A stretch of DNA of 64,000 nucleotides from Stenopsyche tienmushanensis (lineage: Eukaryota > Arthropoda > Insecta > Trichoptera > Stenopsychidae): the NCBI GenBank assembly GCA_008973525.1, contig WACJ01000528.1, forward strand, positions 806,001-870,000. Reading direction: 5' to 3'. The translations under genes and the position numbers were made by a program. Below are positions 37,001 to 49,451 of this stretch, in pieces (position 1 is the stretch's first letter; the number at the start of each line of letters is the position of its first letter). The notes under the pieces are model-generated. The model worked only from the letters and a program-made list of their open reading frames with translations. It was not told the DNA's origin and searched no databases.

Positions 37001-37622
37001 GTACATTTTAACAAGTCCCATTTCACGCGCACATTTATAACGATGAATTTTATGCACACAATCGGCGAAGCAGTGTTAATGTTCGAAATGTCACAAAAGT
37101 ACTTCGTATTGGGATCACACTTATTTTAGAACAATTACTTATGTTGCTACGAGGGGGATTATTATATATGTTAAATACGACGAGGATTTTTTTAATTGGA
37201 ATATATTTAATAACACAACAACGACTTGCCGAAATGTAAAAAAATCGCCTAAATTTATTTTGTATTGCGAAATGTCTTTTCTTCTCGGAGATTTAATAAA
37301 ATTTTTAAAGCTTAATATTTTTGTTAAAAAAATTGTATTCACTGAAATTTTCGTTAATTTTAAAATCACAAAATTTTGAGGAACAAATCGTTTAGTTTTG
37401 ATTTTTTTTTAGTTTTATTTTATTTTTTTAAGTCGAAATATTTTTTGTCGAAACGTTTAATATGTATATGTTGTATATATATAATAAAATTGTTATGTCA
37501 GTGCGAACGAAAATATGTTATGTATTTATTTTAACGATATAGTATCATCGGTGTTTTTATGATACTGGGTGTAAAATTACATTATTTTAAAAAGGATAAT
37601 TTAAATGATTTTTGTGTTTAAA
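34091..37622. other. AT-rich non-coding stretch
   Basis: No supportable gene. Balanced patches at 35300-35420 and 35640-35850 contain minus-strand frames (35284-35478, 35494-35751) with mixed composition but no recognised motif and no convincing splice sites. 35900-37600 is extremely AT-rich. Confidence 0.4.
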
Positions 37623-37639
37623 GTAAGTGGCGACACTTT

Positions 37640-37724
37640 GACGGAGCTTTAAGCTTTCGGCGTCCGATCGCGAGGAACTTTGCCCGTGTGTGACGGAGCT
37701 TTAAGCTTTAGGCGTCCGGTCGCG
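37640..37724. repeat. short tandem duplication at the edge of a GC island
   Basis: Two 33-bp units, 37640-37672 and 37692-37724 (period 52), both begin GACGGAGCTTTAAGCTTT and end TCGCG, with only three differences. The second unit overlaps the stop codon of the minus-strand candidate exon. The duplication is recent compared with the surrounding repeats. Confidence 0.75.
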
Positions 37725-37923
37725 GCTTGGGCGGCGACCTCGCGGGCGGGGCGCCGGCCGAGCAATGGGCGGCTGAGGGGACCGACTGGCTATAAGGAGG
37801 CAGCTCAGGGGGGTAGGGGTTGAAGACGAAGCCGCGCCGGCGCGCGCCCCCATCCCCACACCGTGGCTCCCGACTCTGACCGACCCCCGGCCACCCACAG
37901 CCACCCACGGCCGCCCGCAGCTT
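37708..37923 (-). CDS. candidate GC-rich terminal coding exon (Pro-rich C-terminus)
   Basis: On the minus strand a strong acceptor (CTCCCCCCTCGTCAG) is followed by 71 codons and a TAA (37708-37710). Third positions are overwhelmingly G or C in a genome segment that is otherwise AT-rich, which is typical of real exons. The translation is Gly/Arg-rich, then Pro-rich, with a PPxY-type motif (ELPPYSQS) that in other proteins binds WW domains, and a basic Pro-rich end. It is in phase with a possible upstream exon 38629-38703. The frame is open further upstream to 38094, so an alternative start exists. No family is recognised. A CpG-rich promoter read fortuitously is the main alternative. Confidence 0.35.
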   Translation of the reverse strand, partial: KLRAAVGGCGWPGVGQSREPRCGDGGARRRGFVFNPYPPELPPYSQSVPSAAHCSAGAPPARSPPKPRPDA

Positions 37924-38628
37924 CTGACGAGGGGGGAGTCTCGGTACCCCAAACCTTCTCGGTCCGCTCTGCGAGATTTTCTTGAGTGAATTACAAATAG
38001 ATACCCGGGTCATCTGCGATGCGACGTCTCCGTTTAAAATGGATTTTTCAAGTAGCGACATTAAGTCAAAAACAATCCCTAATGACCACCTCATACAAAC
38101 GCAGACAAAACCAAATCAAATTTTTAACATCAACACAATATGATCAATCCATCAACACAAATACATCTTTAAAAAAAACAAGATTGCCTGATTAAAAACA
38201 TGATCTATGAAGCAATTTATAAATTTATATCTAAATTTTTAACTGCGTAGCGCTTATTATAGTTAATTAATTTGACCAAATAACCCATTTATAAGATAAT
38301 TAAGCCAATAGTATATTAGCGCAATTTGGTGATTTTAAATATTAGAATACCGCAATTTATAATTAATTTATACGAATTTAAAAGTAATAATTAAATATTT
38401 TTCACACATAAATTCATATCAAAAACTGTCATTTAAATACTTAAAAAATACTTGTATAGTATAAATAAATAATCCGTAGCGAATAGATTACTCCCTGTCT
38501 ATTTCAGTTGTAAACAGGTTTTCCCCCTGATCTCTCAGTGGCTTAGTGAATTCAACATCCGTTATGCGATAAGGGCTGATCGATATTATTTCATGCGTTT
38601 TTATCCTACGTATGCATATTTTACTCAC

Positions 38629-38703
38629 CAGTTCTCGATGTTGGATCTGGGAGGCAATCGTTGATTTTTTTCGTAAAACAGTGCAAATTAAAAGAATAAT
38701 CAC
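38629..38703 (-). CDS. candidate first coding exon upstream of the GC-rich exon
   Basis: A minus-strand ATG at 38703 opens 25 codons that run into a strong donor (GAACTG|GTGAGTAA, exon end 38629). The first residues are hydrophobic (MIILLICTVL) followed by basic ones, as in a signal peptide or membrane anchor. Splicing to 37923 would be phase-matched and give a protein of about 96 residues with an intron of about 700 nt. Purely inferred from signals. Confidence 0.22.
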
Positions 38704-39287
38704 TCCAACAAATCACAGGTATAAAATTTAACAGTGCGTCAAAAATAAAATATGGCATTTAATAATAACATATATTATGACTAACGGCATCAACAAATAT
38801 TTGGCTAAGTGTGCAACGAAATTCGATTTAAATATGGAATAAGGTGGAAAACTTAACACAGACGGGTCGTTAAAAAATTAACAAAAATGCAGTCCAACGG
38901 TTCGAGGTCTCTGAGCAACGGTCCACTTTATTTTTAAAAGCTATTTCAAAGCATCACTAGATCAAGTCATCATTCGATCACAGGAATTTTTCGCGGCGAA
39001 TTTGACTCGTCGGCACTCGAGATCCTTATCTCGCTCGTTCATCCTTGAAGTTGGACGAAAGTTTCAGCGGTAGCAGTCTGGGAGACATTGTTAAAAATAT
39101 TGCACGAATATCACTTATAATTTAGTCGATCGGTGGTTATATATCGCTTAAGTCACTAGAAACATTTATTTACACGGCGTATTTATAATTTTTTGATTGG
39201 AGAAATTTGAGACGTATTTTTTTAGATTTAGAAAAGTTTTGGTAGTGTTTATTTATTTTTTGCAAAGTGTCCCGTTCATGTTTGCAG

Positions 39288-39406
39288 ACACGGCGTGCCG
39301 GACGCGGCTGGACGTCTTCTTCGAGTCGACGTCGTCTGCGAGGGACGAGAGGTCGTCGAGCGGCGCCGGAGGACCGAGTCCTCCTCGTCGGCGCCTGCGC
39401 CCCTGA
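39288..39406 (+). CDS. candidate GC-rich terminal coding exon, plus strand
   Basis: A long pyrimidine-rich acceptor ends TTTGCAG at 39287. The following frame uses almost only G/C third positions for 38 codons to TGA (39404-39406). The product segment is Ser/Arg/Pro-rich (for example LDVFFESTSSARDERSSSG). The complementary strand is also open with high G/C third positions (39253-39582 frame, LDDLSSLADDVDSKK), but it lacks a comparable acceptor or donor. The island is isolated in AT-rich DNA 1.3 kb from the 37.7-kb island. The gene is not recognised. Confidence 0.3.
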
Positions 39407-39409
39407 CCC

Positions 39410-42400
39410 GAATCAAAATTGCACCTTAAAAGCTTTAAAATACAGCTACGTATCGGATTCGCGCCCCCTCGGCGCTTGAGCCCTATCGAAGTCGCATCGA
39501 CCCCTCCAAAAAAGAAGAGGGACGCTCTTCGAAAGAATGCGAACGCCAAACAAGGAGAGACATAGGTAGTTTTATTTTGCATAGTGAGGGACGGATTTTT
39601 TCTTTCTTTTTTGGCGATGCAATTTATTTTTTTATTTTTATATTACAAAAGGAATATCGGGATATTGAAGCGGGAGAGGCTGTGTTGCAGTTAGGCTGTA
39701 CATTCACAATGCTCACCTGTTGTGCTTGACCCCTTTCAATCAACCGTAAAGTACCCGATCGATTTCCCGTTCCTCTTAACGGTTTGCCACGTGTGTTCAC
39801 GTGTCAAACTTAAACAACATCGTTAAATGATACCGATCATAGTTCAATATCTCAAAATTTTTGACTGAAGAACAAATAAGACCACTCCAAATGCCTAAAA
39901 TTTGTAGATCAAACGCGCCAGAGTTTGAATATTTTCAAATACCTATCATCGACAAAAAACCTTTATATACACTTAAAGCGATCGATTTCATTGAATTTCT
40001 ATCAATGAATATATACATCAGTCTATATAGTTAATCAATATTGCTTTTAAATCATTGTTGTAATCGATATCATGCTTATTTTAACATTTGAACATAAATC
40101 ATATTAATGTGTGGCAAAAATCATACAATCCATAATACATCATTAATGCATATATAATATTATATCATCCGAAGAATTCATCAAAATTGCGTATGCATTT
40201 AAAAAAGTTTGTATTGAAAAAATAATAATATATTTCCCAGTCCTGGCCCTTCCTAATTCTTTAATTCTCCTACTTGAAGAGGCGAGGAGTAGATAAAAGG
40301 AAAGAGAGCGGGCATGCCGTACGGTGGCGCCATTGTCTTCAGTGACCACTAGCGCAACTAGCGTTGCCTTATTGGCGTCTGCTGTGGAACAGCACAAAAT
40401 AATAAAAAAAAATACTAGCGCCGCGTATAAGTGGATAGACTACGCATAAAAACATAAAATACAACCCAATAGCATAAAATTAATCAACATGATCAATGAA
40501 AACTATATCAGCGTATCTAATACATCTTAATTAAATATCAATTATGGTTAAATAAATTTAAATCAAAATAAAATAAAATCGATGAATTTATTTCAATGGA
40601 ATATTTTGTATAAATATAATTAATGCATTATTAAAATATAGATTTAGCTCAAAAATCCATTTGGTTTGAAAATATGATACACTTTTTAACGTGGCCATCT
40701 ATTGTAGAATATCACAGGTTTTATTATCGATCGGACGGGACGATCATTGCAAATTTGCTCAAAAGATGTCCTCGATCGAATTTATTTATTTTTGATAAAT
40801 AAATTCCTTTTAGGTTGTATTTTTTTTTTTCTCAAAGCTTCTGTTTACTCATACACAATCTGCTTAAATATTGATCTAAATAATACGGCGATCCTTGGAA
40901 TAATAGGGTATACGTTGTATTTGTGAATTTAAACGCTAACATCTGCACATTAAGCACCAATCAAAGAATATGTATCGTAATATTAAACACACATTTTAAT
41001 GATATTATAATTTGCCGTGTGTTGGTTCTGCCAACAGGCGATTCAATATTTTTTCTTCGAAATGCGCATAAATTGCATATTTTTAAATATGTTCAGTATG
41101 CATTTCAGCAATACATATATTACCGTGGACGTATTGATGGATTAATGTGGATTTTGCGTCTTTTGCAATATTCATAGTTGCACTTGAACATTTATTATGA
41201 GGTCCAAATCAACAAATGAAAAATTAATTACAGCCATGATATTGATTTATCAGATGATTTATCTCAGTGCTGTATCATTTAAATGCTTGTCTATATTTGT
41301 ACAGTAGAAATACATTACAGCATGTGTTACCATAGAAGACTTTTTTGTGGGCGGTCATACTTTAATATCAATCAAAATATTGCCCGCACCATTTTAATTA
41401 ATATTTTAATATTGATGTATGTTTTGAATTGTTGTGACGATTTAATGCTAAGATCGAATAATTGAATCAAATTTTTAATGTTAGCTTTGCACTCAATGTC
41501 CTTAGAAATGTATTTTATTTTTACAATATCGAAATTCCATATGTTAATGATACACTGTGTGAAAAAAATATTAGCTGTTTTTTACATTTAAAAAATATTT
41601 CAAAATCAAATATTAGCTGCAACTGCCTTCATTTTTATGTAAATATATGTTTTAAATTTAATATTATATAAACTATTTTATATAATTGCGTAATTACAGT
41701 ATTCATATAAAATTAGCATGATCTTGAAAAAACGATATCTATCCATACTCAATCATCTTTCATTGGTGTTTCACATTCGTCTTTTAAGTATCAATCTATG
41801 ATATATTTCATCTATTGGCCATTCAATATTCTTGTCACATGATCACTACCATACAAATACGCAATTAAATCTAATTTTTTGAAAGTAAAATATGAAATAT
41901 ATAAACTTGATTCGCGTCAATAGTAAAAACACCAAAATATGATATTTTACATTGCAATGTTCAATCAATCGTCTATTAAATACTAGATAACATAGAATCA
42001 TTTAAGATTTTTTTAAAGATTAAATAACGAAAAATATTCAATGATTTTAAAAAAGGGTTGTTTTAAGCTCGACTTTAAGATATCATAAATTTAAAAGGAA
42101 TCAAAATTTTAAGACTATAAATGATCGAAATACAATTTATGATCAAACAAATTTTCAATCCAATTCTATATAAAAATCATTTACAAATTTAAATAAGATT
42201 TTAGCAATATTTATGGACATATGCATGTTGATGACTTTTTGATGTTGTAATGTTACTTGATAAAATTTGACATTTGACTGTCTCAGAAAAACTGCACTTT
42301 TTTAAACTGTCTCTCACCAAACTATCGTATCATGTATAGTGTATATCGGCACAAAATTATTAATCACTAAATTGCTTTTTTCTTTTTAAAAAGATCATTC

Positions 42401-42779
42401 TTAATACTATTTTTGAAGAAAAAATACGTAAGAAACGTACATTTTCGTATTTTCAAATACATGTAAATATTTCTTAGAAATAAATTCTGATAGCAATGTC
42501 TATATAAATGGGCAAATAAAAGTGTTAGAAACTTTCGCAATTCTCTAGAAGAGATGACGACAATTATGGTTCATAATTGCGTCTCAATACGTCCCTCGTC
42601 GAAAATAAAATACTTGAAATTTGTATGTCACAAAGAAAAATGATCTGAGAAAGAACAAATTTACCATTGACAAATATTTCAACAGTTGAGAAGAGGCTAA
42701 TTTTGTTTGGCCATATGGTGAGCTGCCTGTCTTTCATCGATCATCAATAATTTATTAATACGTTAAAACATTCACGTTA
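39410..42779. other. mostly AT-rich non-coding stretch
   Basis: Immediately after the GC-rich exon candidate, 39410-39560 remains balanced and could be 3' untranslated sequence. 40300-40440 is a second balanced patch holding GGTGGCGCC, close to an insect CTCF-type core, plus two ACTAGCG repeats. The rest is AT-rich and empty. Confidence 0.4.
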
Positions 42780-42783
42780 TATA

Positions 42784-42856
42784 ACGTCATAAAACGTCAT
42801 TACGTAATTTTCGAAAATTTGTTTTAATGATGACTTTGTGACAATTGAATGACGTC
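42784..42856. promoter_or_regulatory. cluster of CRE-like ACGTCA sites
   Basis: ACGTCA occurs at 42784-42789 and 42794-42799, with TACGTAA just after, and a palindromic TGACGTC at 42850-42856. Three CREB/ATF-type half or full sites within 75 bp is more than expected in AT-rich DNA. No adjacent promoter was identified. Confidence 0.25.
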
Positions 42857-43102
42857 CTATAAACGAATTTAGCTTTTGCTTACACTGCGAATATAATTAT
42901 GGATCCTATTCGATCAGTATGTTTAGATTCTACTACAGTCGATTTTTAAGATACTAGTTAGTCGATTAATGGTTCTTCAACTGTGGTACTAACAAAAATC
43001 AAATTATAAGTTAAGCAAAAGCTACATCATAATGATCTTGAATTGGTCAAATAAAACAATGGTCATGTTTATTTAATATTATTTTTCAATAAAAGCCTGA
43101 TT

Positions 43103-43168
43103 GGGTCGTCCGTCTGTAGTTTAACTGTCGGCTATGTTTTATCTGAACAACTGAGCCACAAATAGCTC
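43103..43168 (-). repeat. degenerate tRNA-derived segment
   Basis: On the minus strand TGTGGCTCAGTTGTTCAGA matches the tRNA A-box/D-arm consensus well, and CAGTTAAACTACAG follows at B-box spacing with partial match. No acceptor stem, so this is a relic rather than a tRNA gene. Confidence 0.4.
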
Positions 43169-43877
43169 TCTATCTTTTATATTTTTCGAATAGAAGGGAT
43201 TATTGAATGAAAATAACCAAATTTTACAGAAGACGCAAATAATTAAAAAAAATTTTGACCGACTACCTTCCTCACTTTGGGGTGAAATTAGAAGCACTTT
43301 TAGTAATCGTAGGGACTTACGGTTTAGAAGGTTCTGTGCGTAGATTGATAGATAATAAAATGTAATTTAAAAAAATCTTATTTTTGCCTTACATACAATT
43401 AACAAAGGTGCCTCGAGTGGTATTTCAATACTTCCATGAAACAGGCAGATTTTTTAGTGATATTCGTGATTTTTTTTAACAGGGAAAGAATAGTTAGAAT
43501 TTATTTAAACTTTGAGAATATCTTATTAATATTTTGAAGTACGTCTGAATTTTTTTAAAATTCATTTCCGCCGGATTTATCTGAGTTATAAGCTGCTTTA
43601 AATGGAAGGTCCCCATCAGAGTTTGCTATTGGCGTTGTATTGTAAAAGTCACATTTTTTATTAAAAATTAATGCAATATTTTGATTTTATTAATAATATA
43701 TTTTTTAAGAATATGAAGCCAGTTTTGGTTTAAAAAAAAATTAAATGTTTTAGGATTATCTTAACAAAATGTTACGATTTTTTACCATTTTTTGCACCTT
43801 CATTGCAATAAAAATCACACTTTAAACAATAATATAATCTCAAAATTAGCTTCATGTCGATTAGAATTAAGTATAAA

Positions 43878-43920
43878 ATATTTATACAAATACAAATACA
43901 AATATTTATACAAATATTTT
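43878..43920. repeat. short tandem ATTTATACAAAT / ACAAAT repeats
   Basis: Repeated ACAAAT and ATTTATACAAAT units run through this interval. Simple low-complexity sequence. Confidence 0.7.
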
Positions 43921-44048
43921 ACATAATTGGTTTACAACTTTTTGAGTTAGAGTTCACGCCAGTTGCTTAGAGAAAATCGCGTTTGAAAATAAAATTACCG
44001 AATACGAGAAATTTAAGGCTATAATAAATGATATAAATAACATAATGG

Positions 44049-44460
44049 CTAATCAGCTATTCCAGCACCATATAACAACCCTTCGTCTTCTTCATACGCA
44101 TAATTTTGAGCTTGCATCTCCTCTTTTCGAGCTTTCTGAGCTTCTTTAGTCTCCGTTGAGCTGCGTCTATTTTGTCGGTTGATCCATTTTCCGTACATAA
44201 TTAAAGCCCTGCGAGCCAACAACTACTTTCAGCTCGTTCATAATCATTAAAAGTGCTGAATTTTCTTCATTGAATAAGGCAAAAACCAAAAATGCTGCAA
44301 CTTTGATTACTTTTAGGCCAGAATGTAGCTGATTTGGAGCCAATCGCCAAACGTCGAGTTGAAACATTCGTTTGCATTCTAGGTACTAGCATCTTCACTA
44401 AAACTTGATTGACTCTTGATGTGTCGATTTCCGTGGAAGGATCTGTTACGTGGTTCACTA
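44049..44460 (-). pseudogene. Mutator-like transposase C-terminal fragment
   Basis: Minus-strand translation shows DVWRLAPNQLHSGLKVIKVA, then FALFNEENSALLMIMNELKV, and after a one-base frameshift a Lys/Arg-rich helix (TKEAQKARKEE) ending EDEGLLYGAGIAD followed by TAG (44049-44051). This block order and the terminal YGAGIAD tail are what I know from arthropod proteins with the Mutator-like transposase domain. A weaker upstream match (VKMLVPRMQTNV) corresponds to the RCL-G-TQN motif seen better in the copy at 56.3 kb. Frameshifted and truncated, hence inactive. Domain family named from memory; a profile search should confirm it. Confidence 0.7.
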
Positions 44461-45614
44461 CATCGGTCTGTGGTATTCTGTTTTTCTTTCGAATAATATT
44501 ATATTTTGACTTCTAACTTTCAACACATACTAGGAAGGCCAAAGCTAAACTGATGATAACCGACGCTCTGTCGAAACGATACAATATTCTAGTTAAGACC
44601 TCTATTCTAAGAATTTACAAATTTGGATTGTAGACATCTCCCTTTTCTTCCTGTAATACAGGAGTGTAGAACTAGATAGTAAACAAGGGTCTACTGTGCG
44701 GCCACCCCGTATTATGTGTTGCGTGCTCCAGCACTGATTTGCGTTCACTATAGTGCTCATAACATCGGAAAAATCGGAGTTTTAAAAAAATCAATTTTTC
44801 GAACCGTCTAAACTGGTTTCTCCTCTTAAAGCGCTTTTCGATAAGATCGCTCTATTGACCCGCTAAGTGAGTGTTAACCAATAAAACTCAGAGATTATGT
44901 TATATTACTTTCGATTATACTAATATCGATCTCACTAGGAGGTGAATGTATGATACAAATAGTATAAATATGATTCCTTTCCTTGAATAGATATTTAAAA
45001 GCTGATTCTCCATGAATTAATTCAGACATGTAATTTAGCATTTAGTTCATGTTTAGAAATTCGTAACCATTGCCATTAACCCACGTTTAAATGTTGTTAC
45101 ATCCCAATCGAAGATATCCAACTCTAGTTCTTTCAGCACATCATTAAGATTCTGCTCAAGAAACTGTTCTGTCTGTAGTTGGTGGAGGCTAATAAAACCA
45201 CGATAGGTTAATAGCAGCCCTAGAGCTTATACAAATGGAGTTATATAATATTTCAACGTCCATTAATAATGTTTAAACAACATATTTAAGATTGACCACT
45301 AATTCATAGTAATAATAAAATGTCCATCATCTTCTGAAGATGCCATATTACACAGCTATGGTTCGAAGATATTTAAGTGGTGGTTAGAATTCATATGTGA
45401 ATATGAATTATGGATTGTGAATGTCGAAATAATCAAAGCTTAAAAATTATATAGATGACAAAGCTTCAATATTTTTTAGTAATCTTTATTTTAAGCTTGA
45501 AAGTATATTATAACAACACATTAACATACTATGCCAACACTATATCAACAAAATATATGTGTGAGACTCTCATGCGATAGAAGTAAAATCTATTGGCTTC
45601 TAGGAAAAAAAAAA
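44461..45614. other. non-coding stretch
   Basis: Nothing assignable. A minus-strand stretch at about 45070-45210 reads open with mixed composition (LNDVLKELELDIFDWDV) and could be another decayed coding fragment. Confidence 0.35.
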
Positions 45615-45770
45615 TATTTTATGTATAGCTTTTTTCGATTTGTTAACGGAAATTGTTAGCTTTTAGCTAAGATGACGCTATGTGTTGTGAAATATATAAT
45701 AAAATAAGTACGCTATTAGTATAGCGGTTGCTTTATGCGACATATAGACACATACATAGTAGAGGTGACG
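45615..45770 (+). repeat. dispersed repeat R45/R49, copy 1
   Basis: About 150 bp aligns with 49285-49440 in the same orientation. The shared core is TTGTTAACGGAAATTGTTAGC, followed by ATATAATAAAATA and a tRNA-like AGTATAGCGGTTGCTTTA. An A-box-like motif within a short palindrome suggests a SINE or tRNA-related head. Class is unresolved. Confidence 0.55.
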
Positions 45771-48700
45771 TGGCGCATGCGCGTATAGAAGTTGTGAAGA
45801 CGGAGAGCGTTCAAACGATCCTTCTTTCCGACCAATTGCCACATGGGGTTTCACTTTTCGTGACGTTTAAACCAATTTGCCCTAGTACGTCTGTAGAAAA
45901 TTCCACTTCGAAAAATGTGCAAAACTTGAATAAAATTTGTGAAAGAGAAATTCTTCATTTAAGATATCTTAGATAAAGCTTTTGTGAAAAATAATCATTG
46001 ATCGTCATTGATACTATCAAATACTTATATAAAGAGCCGTGGTAGATTACTAATCGCAAATAGAGGTATATTTAAAGACATTCGCGTCTGTTATCCAATT
46101 GTTTGTCACAAAAAAACACATTCTTCAAAGCAGGACACATAAATAAAGCTATATACATATATAAATTAATAAATTCAAATTTATTAATTAATTAAACAGC
46201 GACGTTACTAGTGTTTAAATATATGCACACGTGTATAAATTTATTTGTTAGGCAAAAAAATATATGGAGTTATGATGACATTCATATTATTCGACGGCAT
46301 GAATGACATTGACACACTGCAAACAAAAGTGCGACACTTCAGAAAAATCAACGTTGGCTGTTGACAATGAAAATGCCTCATTTTCACAATTTATTGGATC
46401 CGTAACACCTGTATTGATCTTATTGACTGCATAATTTTAAAACACAAATACATATTTTCTTGATTTTATTGTCCTTTGTCTGCAGCAACTTGGACATATT
46501 GGTCAAATACAGGTCCAGAACAAACATGCTTTCTGGCTCCACGGTCTCGGTCTACGTGCATCCGAGACAAAAGTAAAGATTCAATTTACGTCACAGTTCA
46601 AACTTGGCGAATGTGGATACAACTGTAATTGACGATTCTTCAAAGGACACTCAGAATTCGCTACGAATCATTTCGCATCGACCGCGATATCCATCACACG
46701 GGTGCTTTGTGATTGCAACAAGTTCAATTAGTTGTGTCCTAAAGCGAATCGAGATGATTTGTCTTCGGCTTTGATAGATCCACGAACGATCCTCGCCGTT
46801 TCGACGCAATTTCATGTTTTAAATTCAATATCTTACTACGAATCGATCAATTGAAACGATATTATGCAACGTAAGCGTTTATATTCATATATGCGGTCTG
46901 GTCTTAAAAAATCTATACATAATCGATAGCCTGAAAATAACATGACAAATGGCACACGCTCTATTTTGAACGAATCATACTTTCTAATTCAATTCTGATT
47001 TCGAATTTGTAAAGCAAATGCGTTTCTGTTTCATTGTACATTTTTGCATCTATTTTGAAAAGTTCAAGGTAATGTCTGCTATTTTTGCATCAAGAGGATA
47101 TACGATCACACTTTTTATAGATCCAAGATATTTTTAAACGAGATAGGTTTGAATTATATTCTGGAAAATCTTATAAATTAAAAATATAATATCAGAAAAA
47201 CGTGCATTTTGTTTGCCTACATTATATATGTATGCACAAAAATTATATATAAAAACATATATTTTTAGGAGTACTATGAGATTTTTAATAAAATTAATAG
47301 TCTGTGATTTTTAAAATAATCTGATTTTACCCCTAGGTATAAGCAAAAAATTAAATTAAAACTAAAAAATTAAGCAAAATTGCAAATATCATCTATTATT
47401 TTTTCCATTGTGTATCATATTTATTAAAGAATATTTATAAAAGAATTTTTTTTAGAAAATCTTATGTAATGTATTTTATAATGATACAATTTTAATCAAT
47501 CCTTAAGACTGAATAGTATATGTTTTATTTACAGTAAAATGCAAATATCATTAATATATAATATTATGAAAAATTTTGATAAAGACTTACTAGAAATTTC
47601 TTGTTATTTAGAATATATTATTATATATGTTAAAAAGCATAATAATTGATGAAAATAATACTATTTTTATGTCAAATAAAAGAAGAATTTATGCGCTATG
47701 TTCTGTGTTTTTATTTAAATATGCCAAATAATTCGTACAATAGAATTTTGGTTACATAAATGTAAATGTTCAGTGAAATCCCGAATTTTTTTGTATGAAA
47801 AGGGAGTATATTTCATTGTGGGCACAATAAATATTTTTTATAAAAAAATATTAGATCATTTCTTTAGCATCGACTTTATATGAAATATTATATTTATTCT
47901 GCATATTTTGGTGAAGTTCATGAATTTTTCAATAGAAAATTAATTAAAATTAAAACTATTTTCAATGCAAATAAAAATGTTTGGTGAATTACAAGAAAAA
48001 TGCAAAAAATATTTTTTTAGGGTTTTCTATAGAGACGAATACAAATACAAAATTAATTGTATAAGAGTTTGTAAAAAAATGAGATTACGCCACTTCTCCT
48101 TTTATTGAATCTTAAATGAACCATTTATAATACTTCACTTTTGTACATGAACATATTTATTACAACATATTATTTATGATATTGAAGCACAACAACATTG
48201 AAACAAATTTTGCATCATATAAATCATGATAATTTCGCATTAAAACATATATATTATATATTGCTTGTATATCAAATAAAAATTATCCCATATCGATATG
48301 TTTAACTTCTTGTCGCAAATTAAATAGCACTGTGAAACATTTAAATTGTCAGTAATAACCGGATAACAAGATGTTTACGATCCATCAGTCGATCACAAAC
48401 TGCGTGAACACAATACTCAATCAACCAGGGAACCTTGAGGAAGGTTATAGGTTCCATCTTAATTGAGCTCATACCACAATAATAACCAAGGATTGCCTCA
48501 TCTTTTTTTTTAATAAATCATAACGCGGCCATTTCATATGCGACAATAACATTGTATTCGATTGGCGTTCGATTTGTTTCGTCGGCAGTAAAATACCGGT
48601 TTACAATACATTTGGTGGCTACGATCATTGGGTCAGAAAAAAACAACAATCTTGCATTTTAAGTGGTCGTAAAAAAGAAACGGACGCTTAAAGAAAGATT

Positions 48701-49284
48701 GGCTTATGTGCTTTAAACGCAGTGAAGCCAACCCCTATTCTCGCTTACCCTTAACGGCCTCATATAAGAATCGAAACGGCTAGAATCTAAATTTTCGCAG
48801 TCCAAATTCAAATCTGTGGGGCGAGATGGATGTATTTACATTATATTAATTCAAAACGAATCACTTTTTACTAAATTGAATGGGCATACATTTTAATTAT
48901 TGATTGAGATGAAAGCTGATAAAATTAAATATGGCTATAAATAGGGCCACTGTTCTATATGTAGGACATCTGGTTGCAGTTTAAAATCATTTGCACAATC
49001 ATCCATTCCGGATAAAATTCTACCACTATGTAGCAATTCTGTTTGCATACAATTATGCTTTATAAATACAAAAAATATCCTTATAGCATAGTTAAAATCA
49101 GAAATTTATTACTCAATAAGTCTTTGTAAATTCACCTAAAGGCTATCTACCTATGCTATTTTTTATTTGGCACATAGCCCCTCTAAAATACTACAAAATT
49201 ATTCGCCAAAATCATGATTAGAATATACGTTCACTTTTTCATTGATACACGCTGATGCAGATAAATTATGGATGGATGGTGAGA
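45771..49284. other. mostly AT-rich non-coding stretch
   Basis: 46480-46850 is a balanced block (possible regulatory element) without open frames of note. 47100-48300 is extremely AT-rich. An AT-rich near-palindrome lies at 46161-46196 (TTAATAAATT/AATTTATTAA). No genes seen. Confidence 0.4.
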
Positions 49285-49440
49285 GATTTTATGCACTGTT
49301 TTTTTCCAGTTGTTAACGGAAATTGTTAGCTCAAAGATTGAGCTTTATTTGTGTAATATATTATAAAATAGGCGATCCACTAGTCTAGTGGTTGCTTTAA
49401 GATAAGTACTTACACACACAGTAGAAGCATTGCGGCTAGG
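49285..49440 (+). repeat. dispersed repeat R45/R49, copy 2
   Basis: Partner of 45615-45770. Its tRNA-like part contains a perfect 15-bp palindrome CCACTAGTCTAGTGG. In copy 1 the equivalent arms read ACGCTA/TAGCGG, so at least one base pair changed from T-A to C-G while pairing was kept. It abuts the hAT fragment that begins at about 49452. Confidence 0.55.
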
Positions 49441-49451
49441 GGTCTCAATTG

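Noticed and set aside
45728..45976. 82-codon plus-strand frame after dispersed repeat copy 1
   Set aside because: It begins inside the dispersed repeat and shows no domain.
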